64,000 bases of DNA from Megascapheus bottae (GCA_024803745.1 JANJXV010000016.1:39971001-40035000), one strand, 5' to 3'; shown: positions 23,600 through 34,245, counted from the stretch's first letter. The notes: generated by a model not told the origin, from the letters alone. A program made the numbers and translations.

Positions 23600-24000
23600 A
23601 CCACATTTTTGGTTTGTTTTATTATAAAAGTGGTATAAAGAGTTACATAAGTAAGATAATGACCACATTTCCCCCCTCGTTTTTTGTTGTTTGTTTTATT
23701 ACAAAGTTATATGCAAAGTAGTAACAGTTACCTAAGTAAGACAATGGCTACAGTCCTTTTTCCCCCTAATTTATGGTTGCTTTATAGGTGATATGAGGCT
23801 TAAGTTTACATATGTCAGGTAATAAGTACATTTCCTTTTATACATTGTCTTCCATTCCCTCACTCTCTACCATTCCCTCCCTCCCATCTCCACCCACATG
23901 AGTTACATGTTCACTTTCCTCCAGTGTGTGCAACTGCTGCATTCTTTCACTCCATTTAAATACAATACCTCAATGTCTACACACATGTGAGTGTGCACGT
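23600..24000 (-). mobile_element. L1 3'UTR with tandemly repeated tail, antisense
   Basis: The TTTACATATGTCAGG string at 23805-23819 and the following AGTACATTTCCTTTTATAC and pyrimidine-rich block match 34.84-34.93 kb, where they lead into antisense L1 ORF2. Upstream, the tail seems repeated about three times with a period of about 80 bp (23611-23689, 23690-23767, 23768-23840). Each copy has TTATTA(T/C)AAA-like, TTAC(A/C)TAAGTAAGA-like and CCCCC elements, the third being the most diverged. Confidence 0.6.
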
Positions 24001-24094
24001 CACAATATTAAAATGACAGTATTAATTGCATTGATCCCACTTGGACTGTAGTAATAACAAAGCAACAGCAAATGAATCCTAAGCAACTCCTCAG

Positions 24095-24365
24095 AACATT
24101 GCCCTCTCTGTGAACTGACTGAATGTCAAACGCACATTTTCACTTTCCCTCCTACCCAAAGGAAGTGAAGCATGCTCTGGCCCAGCCAAACCAGCATCAC
24201 CCATTAGTGCTGATTAAGTCACAGCCAGGGAGGCCGTGATGAACCAGGCTTACCGGGGAGCTGATGGAGGTGTACTTTGATTTGTTCTGACAGATTGTCA
24301 CTTGATGTATCCCTTCAAGGCTGTCCCTGCTGCGAGTGTATGCTATAGAGAAAGACCTTCTCATT
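24095..24365. promoter_or_regulatory. Candidate conserved non-coding element with homeodomain/TALE motifs
   Basis: Balanced composition and dense motifs set this apart from its flanks: CATTAGTGCTGATTAAGTCA around 24202-24221 (two homeodomain cores) and TGACAGATTGTCA at 24288-24300, an inverted TGACA pair with a 3-bp spacer of the MEIS/TGIF type. No repeat family or open frame explains it. Conservation could not be tested. Confidence 0.22.
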
Positions 24366-26105
24366 AGTTAACATTTAATTTTAAGCAGATAGGATACATA
24401 TGGTTTTTGAGAGTACCTGAGTTTTGCAAATGTACTACCAAATGCCAGATTCGATTTCAAGTACTAGAACATCCACGTTTAATAAGAAGACTTTAACACT
24501 TTAAATAGATGATGTTTTTTATTACTTACAATAAACATCAAGGACTTTTTCCCTTGTTATCAGGACAATGAACAGTCATTGCTAGATTTTGAGCAGAGGA
24601 GGGAGGTATAAGGTGAGTGATTAAAACTCCTCTGAAGTTCTGATGTGGAGGAGAACCAACAAAAGAAAGTGTAAAATTAACAGCTACTATCTGTTGTCTC
24701 TATACATGTAGTACTGATATATAAAAATATCACTAGTATGTAGAATACAGAGTATTATCAGTTGCTATTAATTTTTTAAATCAAAATATCTTGAGCCATT
24801 GTTTCACTCCTCTCATTATGATTGCCAAATACCTATTTCCCTTAACTTTGACAGAAAATATTCAAGGAAACATCATGAACAATTAGTTTGACTAGAACTA
24901 GGAAAAACAATATTTAACTGGATTTTGTCTTTTATGGAAAATATGTAATACAGATATTGCAAGATTCAGAGTAAAGACTTGGAAAGATGGGGCACAATTC
25001 TTGGAATGGATTGAAAACCGAAGAAAATTTTTTTAAAGATGGATGTTAAGTAATATACACTTCTAAGATAAAAGGGACAGATTAAATCCTGACTAGGTGG
25101 CAAGACTGTGTTTTGACTTCTTTATATTCTCCCAATTGTGAGGAAAGAATCCTGAGCTCTTATGACTGTGCTCCCGGGTCCTTCAACATTGAGGAAGAGA
25201 TTTGGAACATAAGTTCCAGTTGAGTAGGTTAAGATTCCAAAGTTAAGTGAACGGTGCAAGCTAAGCTTTTGGACTAAAGGGTTATTTTCAGCTGTGCTTT
25301 GGTCTTCCTTACGTAGAAAAGATTGCCAATGCTGAAGACGTGGAATCAAATCTAATGAGAAAGAAAAATTTATAGCCATCTCTCTCAAATTCGTATATAT
25401 ACAACTGTCTAAAACTTTACCTTGGGATAAAGTGTGAATAATTTAGCACAACTTCCAAAATCAAAGCAGTGAAGTATCCTGTGCCCCCAAAGAGTCTTGA
25501 ACAGTTAACCTGAGACCACAATTGGCCATAGGCTTGGTTAAAGTCACCCATCTCCCACAGTGAAGGGTGCGCCTGTGCAGAGACCTAGGGCATGCTACAA
25601 TTTAATCCAAGTTCCCTCCCCAGACACTAGGTATGAGGAGTACCTCCTGACACTTTGGGAACTAGTAAATTTGGAACCACAGTGTTCAACAACATGGACT
25701 CTTAAATCTCGATGTCTGACTCCCTGTGCTCCTTTTCTGCTGGCAAAAGATTTAGTTTTACAGATCGGGGTTGTATGTATTGCAGGGCTGAAAAATCATC
25801 TGGAAAGCAGGGTTGTATGGTTCCAGCCAAGACAGAGGCATTCTGCTCTCCAGAAATGAGTGGAGGCAAACCTCTCCTTCACAAGAGAAAGTCCATGAGT
25901 TTCCAGAGAGTTCTTAATGAATCCAGAACAGGATTTAGAATCTATTATCAGAGAGACAGGGCATAGGGAAAGAGAAAAGTTTTCTTACTAATAAGGGCAT
26001 TTCTTTTAGATCATTATTTATGATGCATTTCATATTTATTATAGAATACATGCTAGTATCTGTCAAGGCTTTCACACTTTACATTTGGATCATTAGGCAG
26101 AATTT
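24366..26105. other. Unassigned interval
   Basis: Overlapping 99- and 84-codon plus-strand frames (25560-25859 and 25712-25966) and an 88-codon minus-strand frame (25122-25388) occur in a slightly GC-richer patch. None shows a domain, and two frames overlap out of phase. I do not call a gene; an untranslated exon cannot be excluded. Confidence 0.4.
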
Positions 26106-26107
26106 TT

Positions 26108-26196
26108 TTCCCCTCCAATCTTTTGGTGCTAGAGATTGAACTGTCTCAAGAACATTAAATCCATTCTTCACTGCTGAGCTGTGGCTATTAGTACCC
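26108..26196 (-). mobile_element. Degenerate ID-like element, antisense
   Basis: A T-rich start, then GGTGCTAGAGATTGAACTG (B-box region) and CTGCTGAGCTGTGGCTATT (A-box region), gives the reverse outline of a monomeric ID element with many substitutions. Confidence 0.45.
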
Positions 26197-27002
26197 TGAA
26201 TAGCTGTCAACACCAATATATTTTAGAACTTTATTTAATTAATATTACAGAGTAAAAGAGTCTATGTTTTGTTCATTCCATGATTTATATTTTTAAGTTT
26301 TATGGACAACCAACAATCAATATATTTCCTTAAGAATCTAAAGAATTTTCAAAATTCGCCTTTTATTATGATGACAAAAACACAGGCATATTCTGTTTGC
26401 TCTCTTATTGATTGTGACTGAATATATATTAAGTTTCTCTGTTCTGTATAATTTTAAATTAAGAATTTGACAATTTTATAAGCGACTTAGATATTATATT
26501 TTTTGAGAGGCAGAGAACAGGACTTTCTTATTTCAGTGGTGAATTAGAATCTACCTGGGTAGTCAAAATATAACAAGGATCAAAATGATGTTCACTATTA
26601 ATGTAAAATTAAATAAGTCTTGCTAATCTGTTTTGCTTTCATCACTATAGGAAGTATAAAAATTATTTTTGGCTTTTTGAAAATTTCTACCTTGCAAGAG
26701 AAGCTTGGTTCCAATCTTTATCTGTGACATTTTATAGATTTCTATGAAACCTCAACAGTGTGTGGAGATGGATGTCTCAGGAAGGATGTATTGATCTGTA
26801 TAGGAGTATTTCACTTTTATTTAGACTTCCTTATGGAGCTTCTTTGTCAGATTATACAAGCTATAGAGGAACACTCAGCAAATATTTGTGAAGTGTTGGA
26901 CATTAAACTAATAGAATGCTAGTTCTTTAGTAAGTCCTAACAAAATATCTTCTCTAAGTATGCCTGAAATTTCACACTGCAATATCAACCCAGTATAAAT
27001 AA

Positions 27003-27004
<2 letters not shown>

Positions 27005-27044
<40 letters not shown>
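27005..27044. repeat. (GT)20 microsatellite
   Basis: An uninterrupted 40-base GT tract, 116 bases upstream of an AC tract of opposite sense. Confidence 0.98.
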
Positions 27045-27049
<5 letters not shown>

Positions 27050-27155
27050 TCTAGGGGAAACTTGTTTACAATTTTGTCATATCATTCTCCATATTCTCCA
27101 TGACAGTAAGGTTTAGAAATTAATATTAACTTATTTCGCATTATATTAAGCTAGC

Positions 27156-27160
<5 letters not shown>

Positions 27161-27197
<37 letters not shown>
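27161..27197. repeat. (AC)18 microsatellite
   Basis: An uninterrupted AC tract, complementary in orientation to the GT tract at 27005-27044. Confidence 0.98.
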
Positions 27198-27201
<4 letters not shown>

Positions 27202-27420
27202 TTGCTTAGCATTCTTCATGAAAATTTTTGGCAGAGAAGGAAAATGTTAAGAATGAAAGAGGTATAAGAAAAAGAATGATCTAGGGTTATAAATATAATA
27301 CAGAAGTATGTAGTGTTTGCCTTGGTTTTCATCTCCTGCATGTCAAATAGAATAGAACAAAGAGTGAAAAAAAGAATCCAACTGTTCCATGCTACCATTC
27401 AAACATAGACGAATAGACAA

Positions 27421-27459
<39 letters not shown>
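27421..27459. repeat. (AC)n microsatellite, interrupted
   Basis: An AC tract broken once by an AAAC unit, the third dinucleotide array within 460 bp. A 68-codon minus-strand frame rich in Val/Cys here is an artefact. Confidence 0.95.
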
Positions 27460-27463
<4 letters not shown>

Positions 27464-27822
27464 TACAATCATTAAGAAGAGAAAAAAAGCCTGTAGCCTT
27501 ATAAATATATTGCCCATTTAATAAATGTACAAGAGATAAATGTTTCATCAAAACATGTGATTTATACATATGACTCAGAAAAATGAGAAAGATTAACACA
27601 CACAAACGTTTGATTTTGTTTCATAAGTTAACGTGGATATTGTGGTTCAACTTTAGCCAACATAGCTACACTTAGTTACATGGCTCAAATATTGTTAAGA
27701 AATGCACTCTGGATAGTAAGGTACTTAAAAAAAATAAAGATATGCCTTGAAAATGAAAGAAATATTTGATATATACTATTTTGGTCCACCGTTCCCTGAC
27801 AAGGAAAGTACTCTTAATATGC

Positions 27823-28036
27823 TGAGTGCTGGTGGCTTACACTCAGGAGATTAAGACCTGAAGATCACGGTTTGAAGCCAGTCTGGGCTGAAAAATCTCC
27901 ATGAGACTCTTACCTCCAAGTAACTACGCAGAAAAAGCCAGCAGAGGTGCTGTGTGGCTCAAGTGGTAGAGCACTAGCCTTGAGCACAAATCAGCTAAAG
28001 GATAGCACCCAGGCCCTGAGTTCAAGGCCCCTTCTT
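27823..28036 (+). mobile_element. Composite B1-like plus ID-like SINE
   Basis: A shortened B1-like part (GTGCTGGTGGCTTACACTCA, ATCACGGTTTGAAGCCAGTC) is followed by AAAAAGCCAGCAGAGGTGCT and the ID-like module (GTGTGGCTCAAGTGGTAGAG, GAGTTCAAGGCCCC). It ends without an A tail in TTCTTTTTTTC. The 167-codon frame starting at 27947 begins inside this SINE and runs into unassigned DNA; its start is not credible as a gene start. Confidence 0.88.
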
Positions 28037-28525
28037 TTTTTCAAAATGTCAGTTGACTCTTTAAAACACACTAACAAGAAGTTCATGAAGGCCAGAACCC
28101 AAGTCTTCACATCTGCTGTCATTATCCAGAAATGTAAGAGGAGTGCTGATTCTCATAAATCTATTTTTTCAGCACCATTCACTCACCAAATCATAGAATT
28201 TTACTTACCACATCCTATTTTGCCTCTAATGAATAAGTGCAAGTGTCACAAATCTATTCTGCCCTCAGTTCTAATGCAGGAAATTCTTACCCATCTGACC
28301 ACCTACCTGGCCTCTGGCTTGAGACTTACCAATCTGACCTTTCACAAGCGGGATCTGCTCTTTAAGCCAGAATTGAGTTTCCCCCAGACCGTGGGGAAAA
28401 GCGCTGTCTCTTCCTCCCATTGTCTCTGTTCTTGCTTGGCTTCTTCATGAAGTCTTGGTGCTCTACACATGCACTGCCTCTCCACACCTGCCTTTTGATG
28501 GTGAATTGAATTTAAGACTCTGACT
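28037..28525. other. Unassigned sequence under a chance-length open frame
   Basis: The plus-strand frame stays open from the upstream SINE to the stop at 28448-28450. The part outside the SINE has no domain or motif that I recognise, and the pyrimidine-rich 28260-28470 stretch could be an ancient unclassified repeat. No function is assigned. Confidence 0.3.
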
Positions 28526-28529
28526 TTTC

Positions 28530-28612
28530 TTCACAGGTTGTGTTTGAATTAAGAGTCTCAACTCATGGTGGAGTACCTAGGGTTACAATTGTGAGCCACC
28601 AGTGCCAGGGAT
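28530..28612 (-). mobile_element. B1-like SINE fragment, antisense
   Basis: GAGTACCTAGGGTTACAATT followed by GTGAGCCACCAGTGCC (28569-28604) is the reverse complement of the B1/7SL 5' end, as in the composite SINEs. The rest of the element is missing or unrecognisable. Confidence 0.55.
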
Positions 28613-29097
28613 AGCTTAGTTGTTCTTTATTTGGAGAGTTTTCAAATGCTTGTAGGAGGCTCCTTCTTTCCAGAATATTCACATCTCCATTACCATGGCT
28701 TTTTAATTGGGAAAGGAACAAAAATGCTGTTAGAATCCAGAGTACATATATCGACCTTCTTATTATTTGATGCAACTGGTTGGGTAAAATCCACTGGTGA
28801 ATTTGGGTGGATTATGAGCTCTGGGCTTTACAGCACACAGCTGTTTACAGGTATCCGTGTCAACACTTTCTGTTCTGGAAACAAAACCTTGTCATTTGTT
28901 CTGTGAGTAAATACATGACAGCCAGGGCTTAGTTGGTGTTATTGTCGGTTCCAAAGGATTCACAAATGTCAGGGAGAAAATATAAAATCTGCAGAACACA
29001 TAACCGAAAAGAAATCAAGAATAAAAGAGAAGTACTGAACTAAAGGATCAAGAAATGAAGAGCCATAATGAGACATGGTGGATGAACGGTCCTTGGT

Positions 29098-29514
29098 TCA
29101 TATGGAGTGCTGTCGGTGGCTTGGCTGAATTTCTGCAAGCAGTGGTAGAAACCGTCCCTCCTTTCCTGATTGCCAGCCTGCACCAGGCCTGTGGGTACCC
29201 ACATCCCTGCAGAGTTGGAGCTCGGTCGGATTAAATGCTACAGTGATGCTCCTAAGGTTATGGTAATTTCGTCTCTGCACTTGGGCTATCAGGTAGGGCT
29301 GCGATGCTTGGGAAGGAGCAGAGAGGATAAAAGGACAAGACTCACTCCTCACGTTTTCATTATGCATAACTCTGCGCATGTGTGGGATGAGGTGCCATCC
29401 AGATGAGGTGAGAATGCCTACAAATGCTTTATTTTCCTTCCTGACTAAAATTTCCCTTGAGTGAAGAAAATCGAGATCAGAGCCTTCTAAGAAACCAATG
29501 CTGGATCCTCTCAA
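29098..29514 (-). other. 138-codon open frame, no recognised product
   Basis: This is the longest open frame in the window that is not explained by L1, a SINE or a dinucleotide array. It starts at an ATG at 29512-29514 and stops at 29098-29100. It has no signal peptide, membrane segment or recognisable domain. A 78-codon frame on the other strand overlaps it (29170-29406). Composition is more GC-rich than the flanks, which lengthens chance frames. It may be chance, a decayed retrocopy or a non-coding exon. Confidence 0.2.
29355..29385. promoter_or_regulatory. Palindromic TTATGCATAA next to an NRF1-like half-site
   Basis: TTATGCATAA at 29360-29369 is a perfect 10-bp palindrome containing POU/CEBP-like halves. 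TGCGCATG at 29373-29380 resembles the NRF1 core. This close pairing is notable but could be chance. Confidence 0.15.
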
Positions 29515-30059
29515 CCTCCTCCTCTACCCTTAAAAAAATATAACAACAGGAAAACCAACTTGTGTTTCCTTTCTGTCTTAGATTTATGAAAAAAATAAGG
29601 GCAGACATAAGGGGAAGGAAAAAGCAACCTATATTTTATTGTCTTGTCCTGCATTATTTTTTCAGTAACCCAAAGAGAGAGTCAGTACATTGCATGCACT
29701 TAAGCACAACTATTTCGTTCATTTTGTAGGATTTTTTTTAACATTTCACACAAATAAAATGTAGAAACAAGTTGCATATACTATTCACACAATAATGTCG
29801 CATCCGCATAACAGTTTCATGACCATGTTTGGCCTTGGTGCTGTGTTGTTCAAAGTGGAAATAACCAGAAGAGAGGTACTTGAATTGGAGGAATGCTGCA
29901 TCAAGGAAAGGCTAGTCGTCAAATGAAGAAAAGAGGTGGGGAGAATTCAAGCATGAATTCATTGTCAATTATACAAAATGAAGAAAAATGAAGGAGGATG
30001 AGTGTGGGAGCACGGCTGAGAATGTTAACAGAGGTGACATGAATTCCAGATGTATTGTA

Positions 30060-30253
30060 ATTTTTTTTTGCCAGTCCTGGGCTTGGGCTCGGGTCTTGAG
30101 CACTGTCCTTGGGTTTTTTTCAAGGCTAGAGCTCTTCCACTTGAGCCTCAGCACTTCTGGCTTTTTGCTGTGTATGTGGGGTACCGAGGAATTGAACACT
30201 GGTCTTCGTGCATGCTAGGCAAGCACTCTGCCACTAGGCCAAACTCCTGGCCC
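30060..30253 (-). mobile_element. IDL-Geo-type SINE with 10-bp target-site duplication
   Basis: The poly(T) and GCCAG junction are at about 30060-30074, the right monomer runs to about 30165, and the left monomer to 30253. ATGTATTGTA is repeated at 30050-30059 and 30254-30263. Small indels in the right monomer shorten it relative to other copies. Confidence 0.95.
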
Positions 30254-30459
30254 ATGTATTGTATTTTCAAGCTGCTTTGTTGGGTGGAAACTCTTTGTAC
30301 AAACAGATGATAATATAGAGAGAAAGAAAAAAAAGTAGCAAAATCATTTTATGTAAATTTTATTGTTTGTCAATGTGAATATTTAGTCATACACTAAAAG
30401 ATACCATGGAAAATAGAAAAACTGCAACTCAAGTGGAAGATATCTTTTTGAGAATCTTT

Positions 30460-30535
30460 CCTAATTCTTTGTCTCAAGTTGTGGATAAAGTGCACACCAT
30501 TACTTAGCCTGTGTGACCTTTTAGGACAGCATTTT
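30460..30535 (+). mobile_element. Possible MIR remnant
   Basis: CCATTACTTAGCCTGTGTGA followed by CCTTTTAGG (30498-30526) resembles the MIR core, in which TTACTAGCTGTGTGACCTT is typical. The flanks are too diverged to confirm it. Confidence 0.3.
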
Positions 30536-31084
30536 GAATATTTTAGCATAGGAAAAGCTAGCTGTAACTTCTATATTTGTTGAAAACATTCCACATGGAC
30601 TAGAGTAATAAAAAAACATTGTTCTGTAGGTATAAACAAAAGAGGGTTTGCAGCTTCTCTTTGATTTCATTCTATTGTCTTGGTTGAATTCATTTTACTA
30701 TTTAGATCATTTGAAACTGGCTTTTCCTGCCAAATCCAATTAGGATTTGCTGAATTGTTCAAGCTATTGGTGAGTGAAAACTCATATTTAAATGTATGTC
30801 TTAATAAAATGCAATTGCACATAATGAATTATGCCACAGTTTAGTAATGTAAACAGTATAAACGAAGAATGATTTTAGGTATTAAGATTAGTAATTACTG
30901 GTGAAGATGATATACGTAAATGCCTCTTCTTTTGATGTTCAGCAAGAGCATCAATAATTCTTACAGCTGTATGTCATTGTATTCACACAAATATCTGCTT
31001 ATGAACATCTATTTATTTTAGATGTACTTTGTAAATTGTACATGATGATTATAATAACATAGCAAAGCAATGCATTGTTATTTC

Positions 31085-31296
31085 TTGTGCTGGTAATAAG
31101 GTTTGAATCCTGGGCCTGGGTAATATTCTTGAGCTTTCTGACTCGACGCCTGTGTCCTATCATTTGAGCTACAGCTTCACTTTCCATTTTTTGTAGCTAA
31201 TTCAACATTAACTTTTCATGGACTTTCTTGCCTGGGCTGGCATTGAACCTTAGTGCTCACATCTCAGATTACAGGTGTGAGCCACTGCTGCCCAAT
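31085..31296 (-). mobile_element. Composite B1-like plus ID-like SINE, antisense
   Basis: On the plus strand, the ID-like module comes first (GTTTGAATCCTGGGCCTGGG, then ATTTGAGCTACAGC). The B1-like part follows (GCCTGGGCTGGCATTGAACC, then CTCAGATTACAGGTGTGAGC to 31285). Substitutions are frequent, so it is older than the IDL-Geo copies. Confidence 0.82.
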
Positions 31297-32630
31297 TGTA
31301 ATTTTTAACTTGCCTCTAATTATACAACAGAAGATAGCCACATCATAGATTAAATAATGTTCTGCTTGTGCATAAGGAAACTAGAGGAGAGAAGTTTGAA
31401 TGGATGAAGACCAAAATGTTACCAGGAACAGGAGCTAGGAGGCAATTATTAGTCCCGGAGCTAGAAAAATGATTCATGCTGTTCTCTCCAGAAGATCTTC
31501 GACATGAAACTGAAATTCGATCAAGATTTTGTGTGTCTCCATTTTGGGTGTCTTGAAGGTTATAAAATAAGACTCTGGCTATGAGTCCAAGGATCAATAG
31601 AGTTTACAACCTAGAATAGAGGAAATAAACAATGGAAAAGAAATGAACCTTGACTTTAGGCAGAATGTACATGTTTATATGTTACGAACCTTCCATTGTG
31701 ATTAGAGAAATGAACACTAAGGTACAGTCCCCGAGGGTGTCAGAATGGACAGCACTAAGCCAAGTCTTACCTGAGAATATGTTCTAATATCTAAACAAGA
31801 GCCTTCACTGAAGCAGGCCCTCCAATCGATGGCACAGCATGCAATCAGAGCTTGTCAACATTAAGCATATCTGAGAATTCTACTTAAAACATCACAGAAA
31901 ATTGATGGGTGAGTAAAATTGCCTTCTGAACGTGACAAAGTCTAGAAAATCCTGAATGTATGAACCCTTGGGTTGTTCAGATGATTAAACTTAACTGACA
32001 TAACTGAAACTCTTCTCCAAGTATTCTTTTACTTCAGTAAAATAAATGGCCCATTTATTAGCCAATTGTTACGTAGCTGATATCTAAAATATCCATAGTA
32101 GCAACATATATTCTAATGAAATCCAAGTTTATATCTTCATCCCTGACCTCACGTAGCTGATATCTAAAATATGCACAAGATCTATGGTAGAGAGTAATGC
32201 ATATAAATATTTAAATATATGCCTTTACACAGGGCTACGTCTGTGACACTGTTGTGCAGAAAAGCTGCTATAGTGTTTTAGGCAGAGACAAAGGAAGCAA
32301 TAGATAAGTTCAAAGGAAACTGTCTTTAGGAAATTATACTTGAGATCTAGGGAAGAATTGATGGTCTCTAGGGGAACATGGAGTATGAAACAGAGAGAAA
32401 CATTATGGGGCAGGTATATTCCATTTCAAAGAACTGAAAAAACACAAATGTGGCCCTTGTAGAAGAGAAGAAAAGGTTTGGTACAAGAAGGAGCTGAAGA
32501 AAAACAGATGAAGCCAGCAGTACAGATCCACTGAGAATATGTTTGGTATTTTCATTTCTATCCTAATATGGAAAGTGTTTGAATAATTTTAAGAAGTGTG
32601 ATAGTATAGCTATACCCAGAGACCTATAGT
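31297..32630. other. Unassigned interval with a 22-bp direct repeat
   Basis: Identical 22-mers, beginning ACGTAGCTGATATCTAAAAT, lie at 32071-32092 and 32151-32172, exactly 80 bp apart. Otherwise no repeat family or exon is seen. The 84-codon minus-strand frame at 31343-31597 has no recognisable domain. Confidence 0.5.
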
Positions 32631-32633
32631 CTG

Positions 32634-33590
32634 GCAACATCTCTGGTCATAAAAGAAATGCAAATCAAAACAACTCTAAGATTCTACCTCACTCCAGTTA
32701 GAATGGCCAAGATCAGGAAAACGAATAACAACAGATGCTGGAGAGGATGTGGCCAGGAGGGATCAATACTACACTGTTGGTGGGAGTGCAAACTCGTTCA
32801 ACCACTATGGAAAGCAGTGTGGCAGTGCCTCAAAAGGCTAAACATAGAGCTCCCCTATGACCCAGCAATTCCACTACTTGGCATTTACCCAACCATCCAG
32901 AAACTAGGGCATACTAAATCCACTAGCACAACAATGTTCATTGCAGCATTATACACCATAGCAAAGATATGGAACCAACCTAGATGTCCCTCAGTTGATG
33001 AGTGGATCAACAAGTTGTGGTATTTGTACACAGTGGAATTCTATGCTGCTGTCAGAAAGAATGACATCGCCCCATTTGTTAGGAAATGGAAAGACTTAGA
33101 AAAAATCATATTAAGTAAAGTAAGCCAGACTCAAAGGAACTTAGGCTCAATGGTTTCCCTCATTCGTCATAATCAGTAGAAACCTTGGGCTCTACTAGCA
33201 GAGATCTGCAATAGAGCAAAATCTTGATACATAAGGCCATTTAGTATGAAGCTAATTGAAAGGACCTCCAGGATATTGAAACAAAAGCCATATAATGAAT
33301 GATTGTTGTCCTTAATGTACTATGTTAACTCTCATCTCTTTTGCTGTCCGTTGGGTATCTCATATTGTTACAGTTATATGATATATTTATTATCTGATAT
33401 ATTGGATTTATTTGTATTTGGTTATTTGAAATTTGATAGGGAAGGGGGAAAACCAAGACGGGGGTTGGTGGGGTGGAGGGTAATGGGGACCAAGACATAC
33501 GAAAGGGTATCAATGTATGTGAATTAATGCACCTTCTATCTGGCAAATATCATGTAACCTTTTTATTAATTACAATAAAAAATATATAAA
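32634..33590 (+). mobile_element. 5'-truncated L1, best-preserved copy in the window
   Basis: It starts within the last fifth of ORF2 (about 32634), contains the natural ORF2 stop at 33177-33179 and a 3'UTR with a G-rich tract at 33436-33490, and ends in an AATAAAAAATATATAAAAAA-type tail. No clear target-site duplication was found, so the 5' boundary is approximate. It shares its 3'UTR with the copies at 3.4, 39.0 and 61.8 kb. Confidence 0.92.
32658..33179 (+). pseudogene. L1 ORF2 protein, C-terminal 173 codons, open
   Basis: L1 ORF2 encodes the endonuclease/reverse transcriptase that copies L1 RNA into the genome. Only the C-terminal domain is present: no endonuclease or RT domain. The cysteine-rich motif CX3CX7HX4C is intact (C27, C31, H39, C44 of the frame). 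It is followed by the conserved LPYDPAIPLLGIYP block at about residues 69-82 and FIAALYTIAKIWNQP at about 94-108. The frame is open upstream to about 32634, so the ATG at 32658 is an internal methionine, not a true start. With most of the protein missing it is a dead remnant, though without stops or frameshifts in the surviving part. Confidence 0.9.
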
Positions 33591-33708
33591 AAAGAAAGAT
33601 TAAACATGTAGCTTGATTTATGAATGTATAAGGGTAGGTAGAACGGAAGAACGATAAGTCTCCAGACACTGAAATATTGAAATCAAGTTGCTTCTGATAC
33701 ATTTCTTT

Positions 33709-33903
33709 TTTTTTGCCAGTCATGGGGCTTGAAGTCAGGGCCTGAGCACTGTCCTTGGAATTTTCTCAAGGCTAGAGATCTACCATTTGTTCCACAGCAC
33801 CACTTCCAGCTTTTTGTTTTCTCTATATGTGATGCTGAGGAATTTACCCCAGGCCTTCGTGCATGCTAGGCAAGCACTCTACCAATAAGCCAAAACTCTC
33901 GGT
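33709..33903 (-). mobile_element. IDL-Geo-type SINE, antisense
   Basis: TTTTTTTTGCCAGTCATGGG starts the right monomer; GGCAAGCACTCTACCAATAA and CTCGGTGC end the left monomer. A short CATTTCTT flanks both sides (about 33701-33708 and 33904-33911), a possible 8-bp target-site duplication. An extra TTCTC insertion lies at the monomer junction (about 33825). Confidence 0.9.
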
Positions 33904-34082
33904 GCATTTCTTAATAGGGAAAATAAGAGAGTGGCTTTGGGAATCAATTATAAATTTGTGACTCTCATGAAAAAATTCAGCTTACATTACATTTAGCAAT
34001 ATAAAGCCGTGAATAAAAATAATTGTGAAAGAAGATGATAAAATATCAACATGTATGTTTGGAGATATTTTCCAAGAATATA

Positions 34083-34245
34083 ACTGTGCATATTCATTAT
34101 ATACGTTGAGATATAACTTCTTGCTTTAGTGGTGAGGTCAGGGCTGAAGATACAAACTTGGATTTCATTAGAATATATGTTGCAACTGTGACTATCAAAG
34201 CCTGTTTTAAATGGAAAGAGAACATACATTAGAAATATGAAGCAT
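34083..34245. repeat. Unassigned duplicated segment, copy 1
   Basis: The stretch centred on TTGGATTTCATTAGAATATA (34158-34177) recurs in the same orientation at 35508-35668, with an offset of 1423 bp rising to 1426 after a small indel. Similarity is high over about 140-160 bp. It matches none of the SINE or L1 sequences here. Confidence 0.85.

Noticed and set aside
25560..25966. Overlapping 99- and 84-codon frames
   Set aside because: They overlap out of phase, with no homologue recognised. The GC-richer patch makes chance frames longer.
27947..28450. 167-codon open frame
   Set aside because: It starts inside a composite SINE, and the downstream half shows no domain or coding signature.
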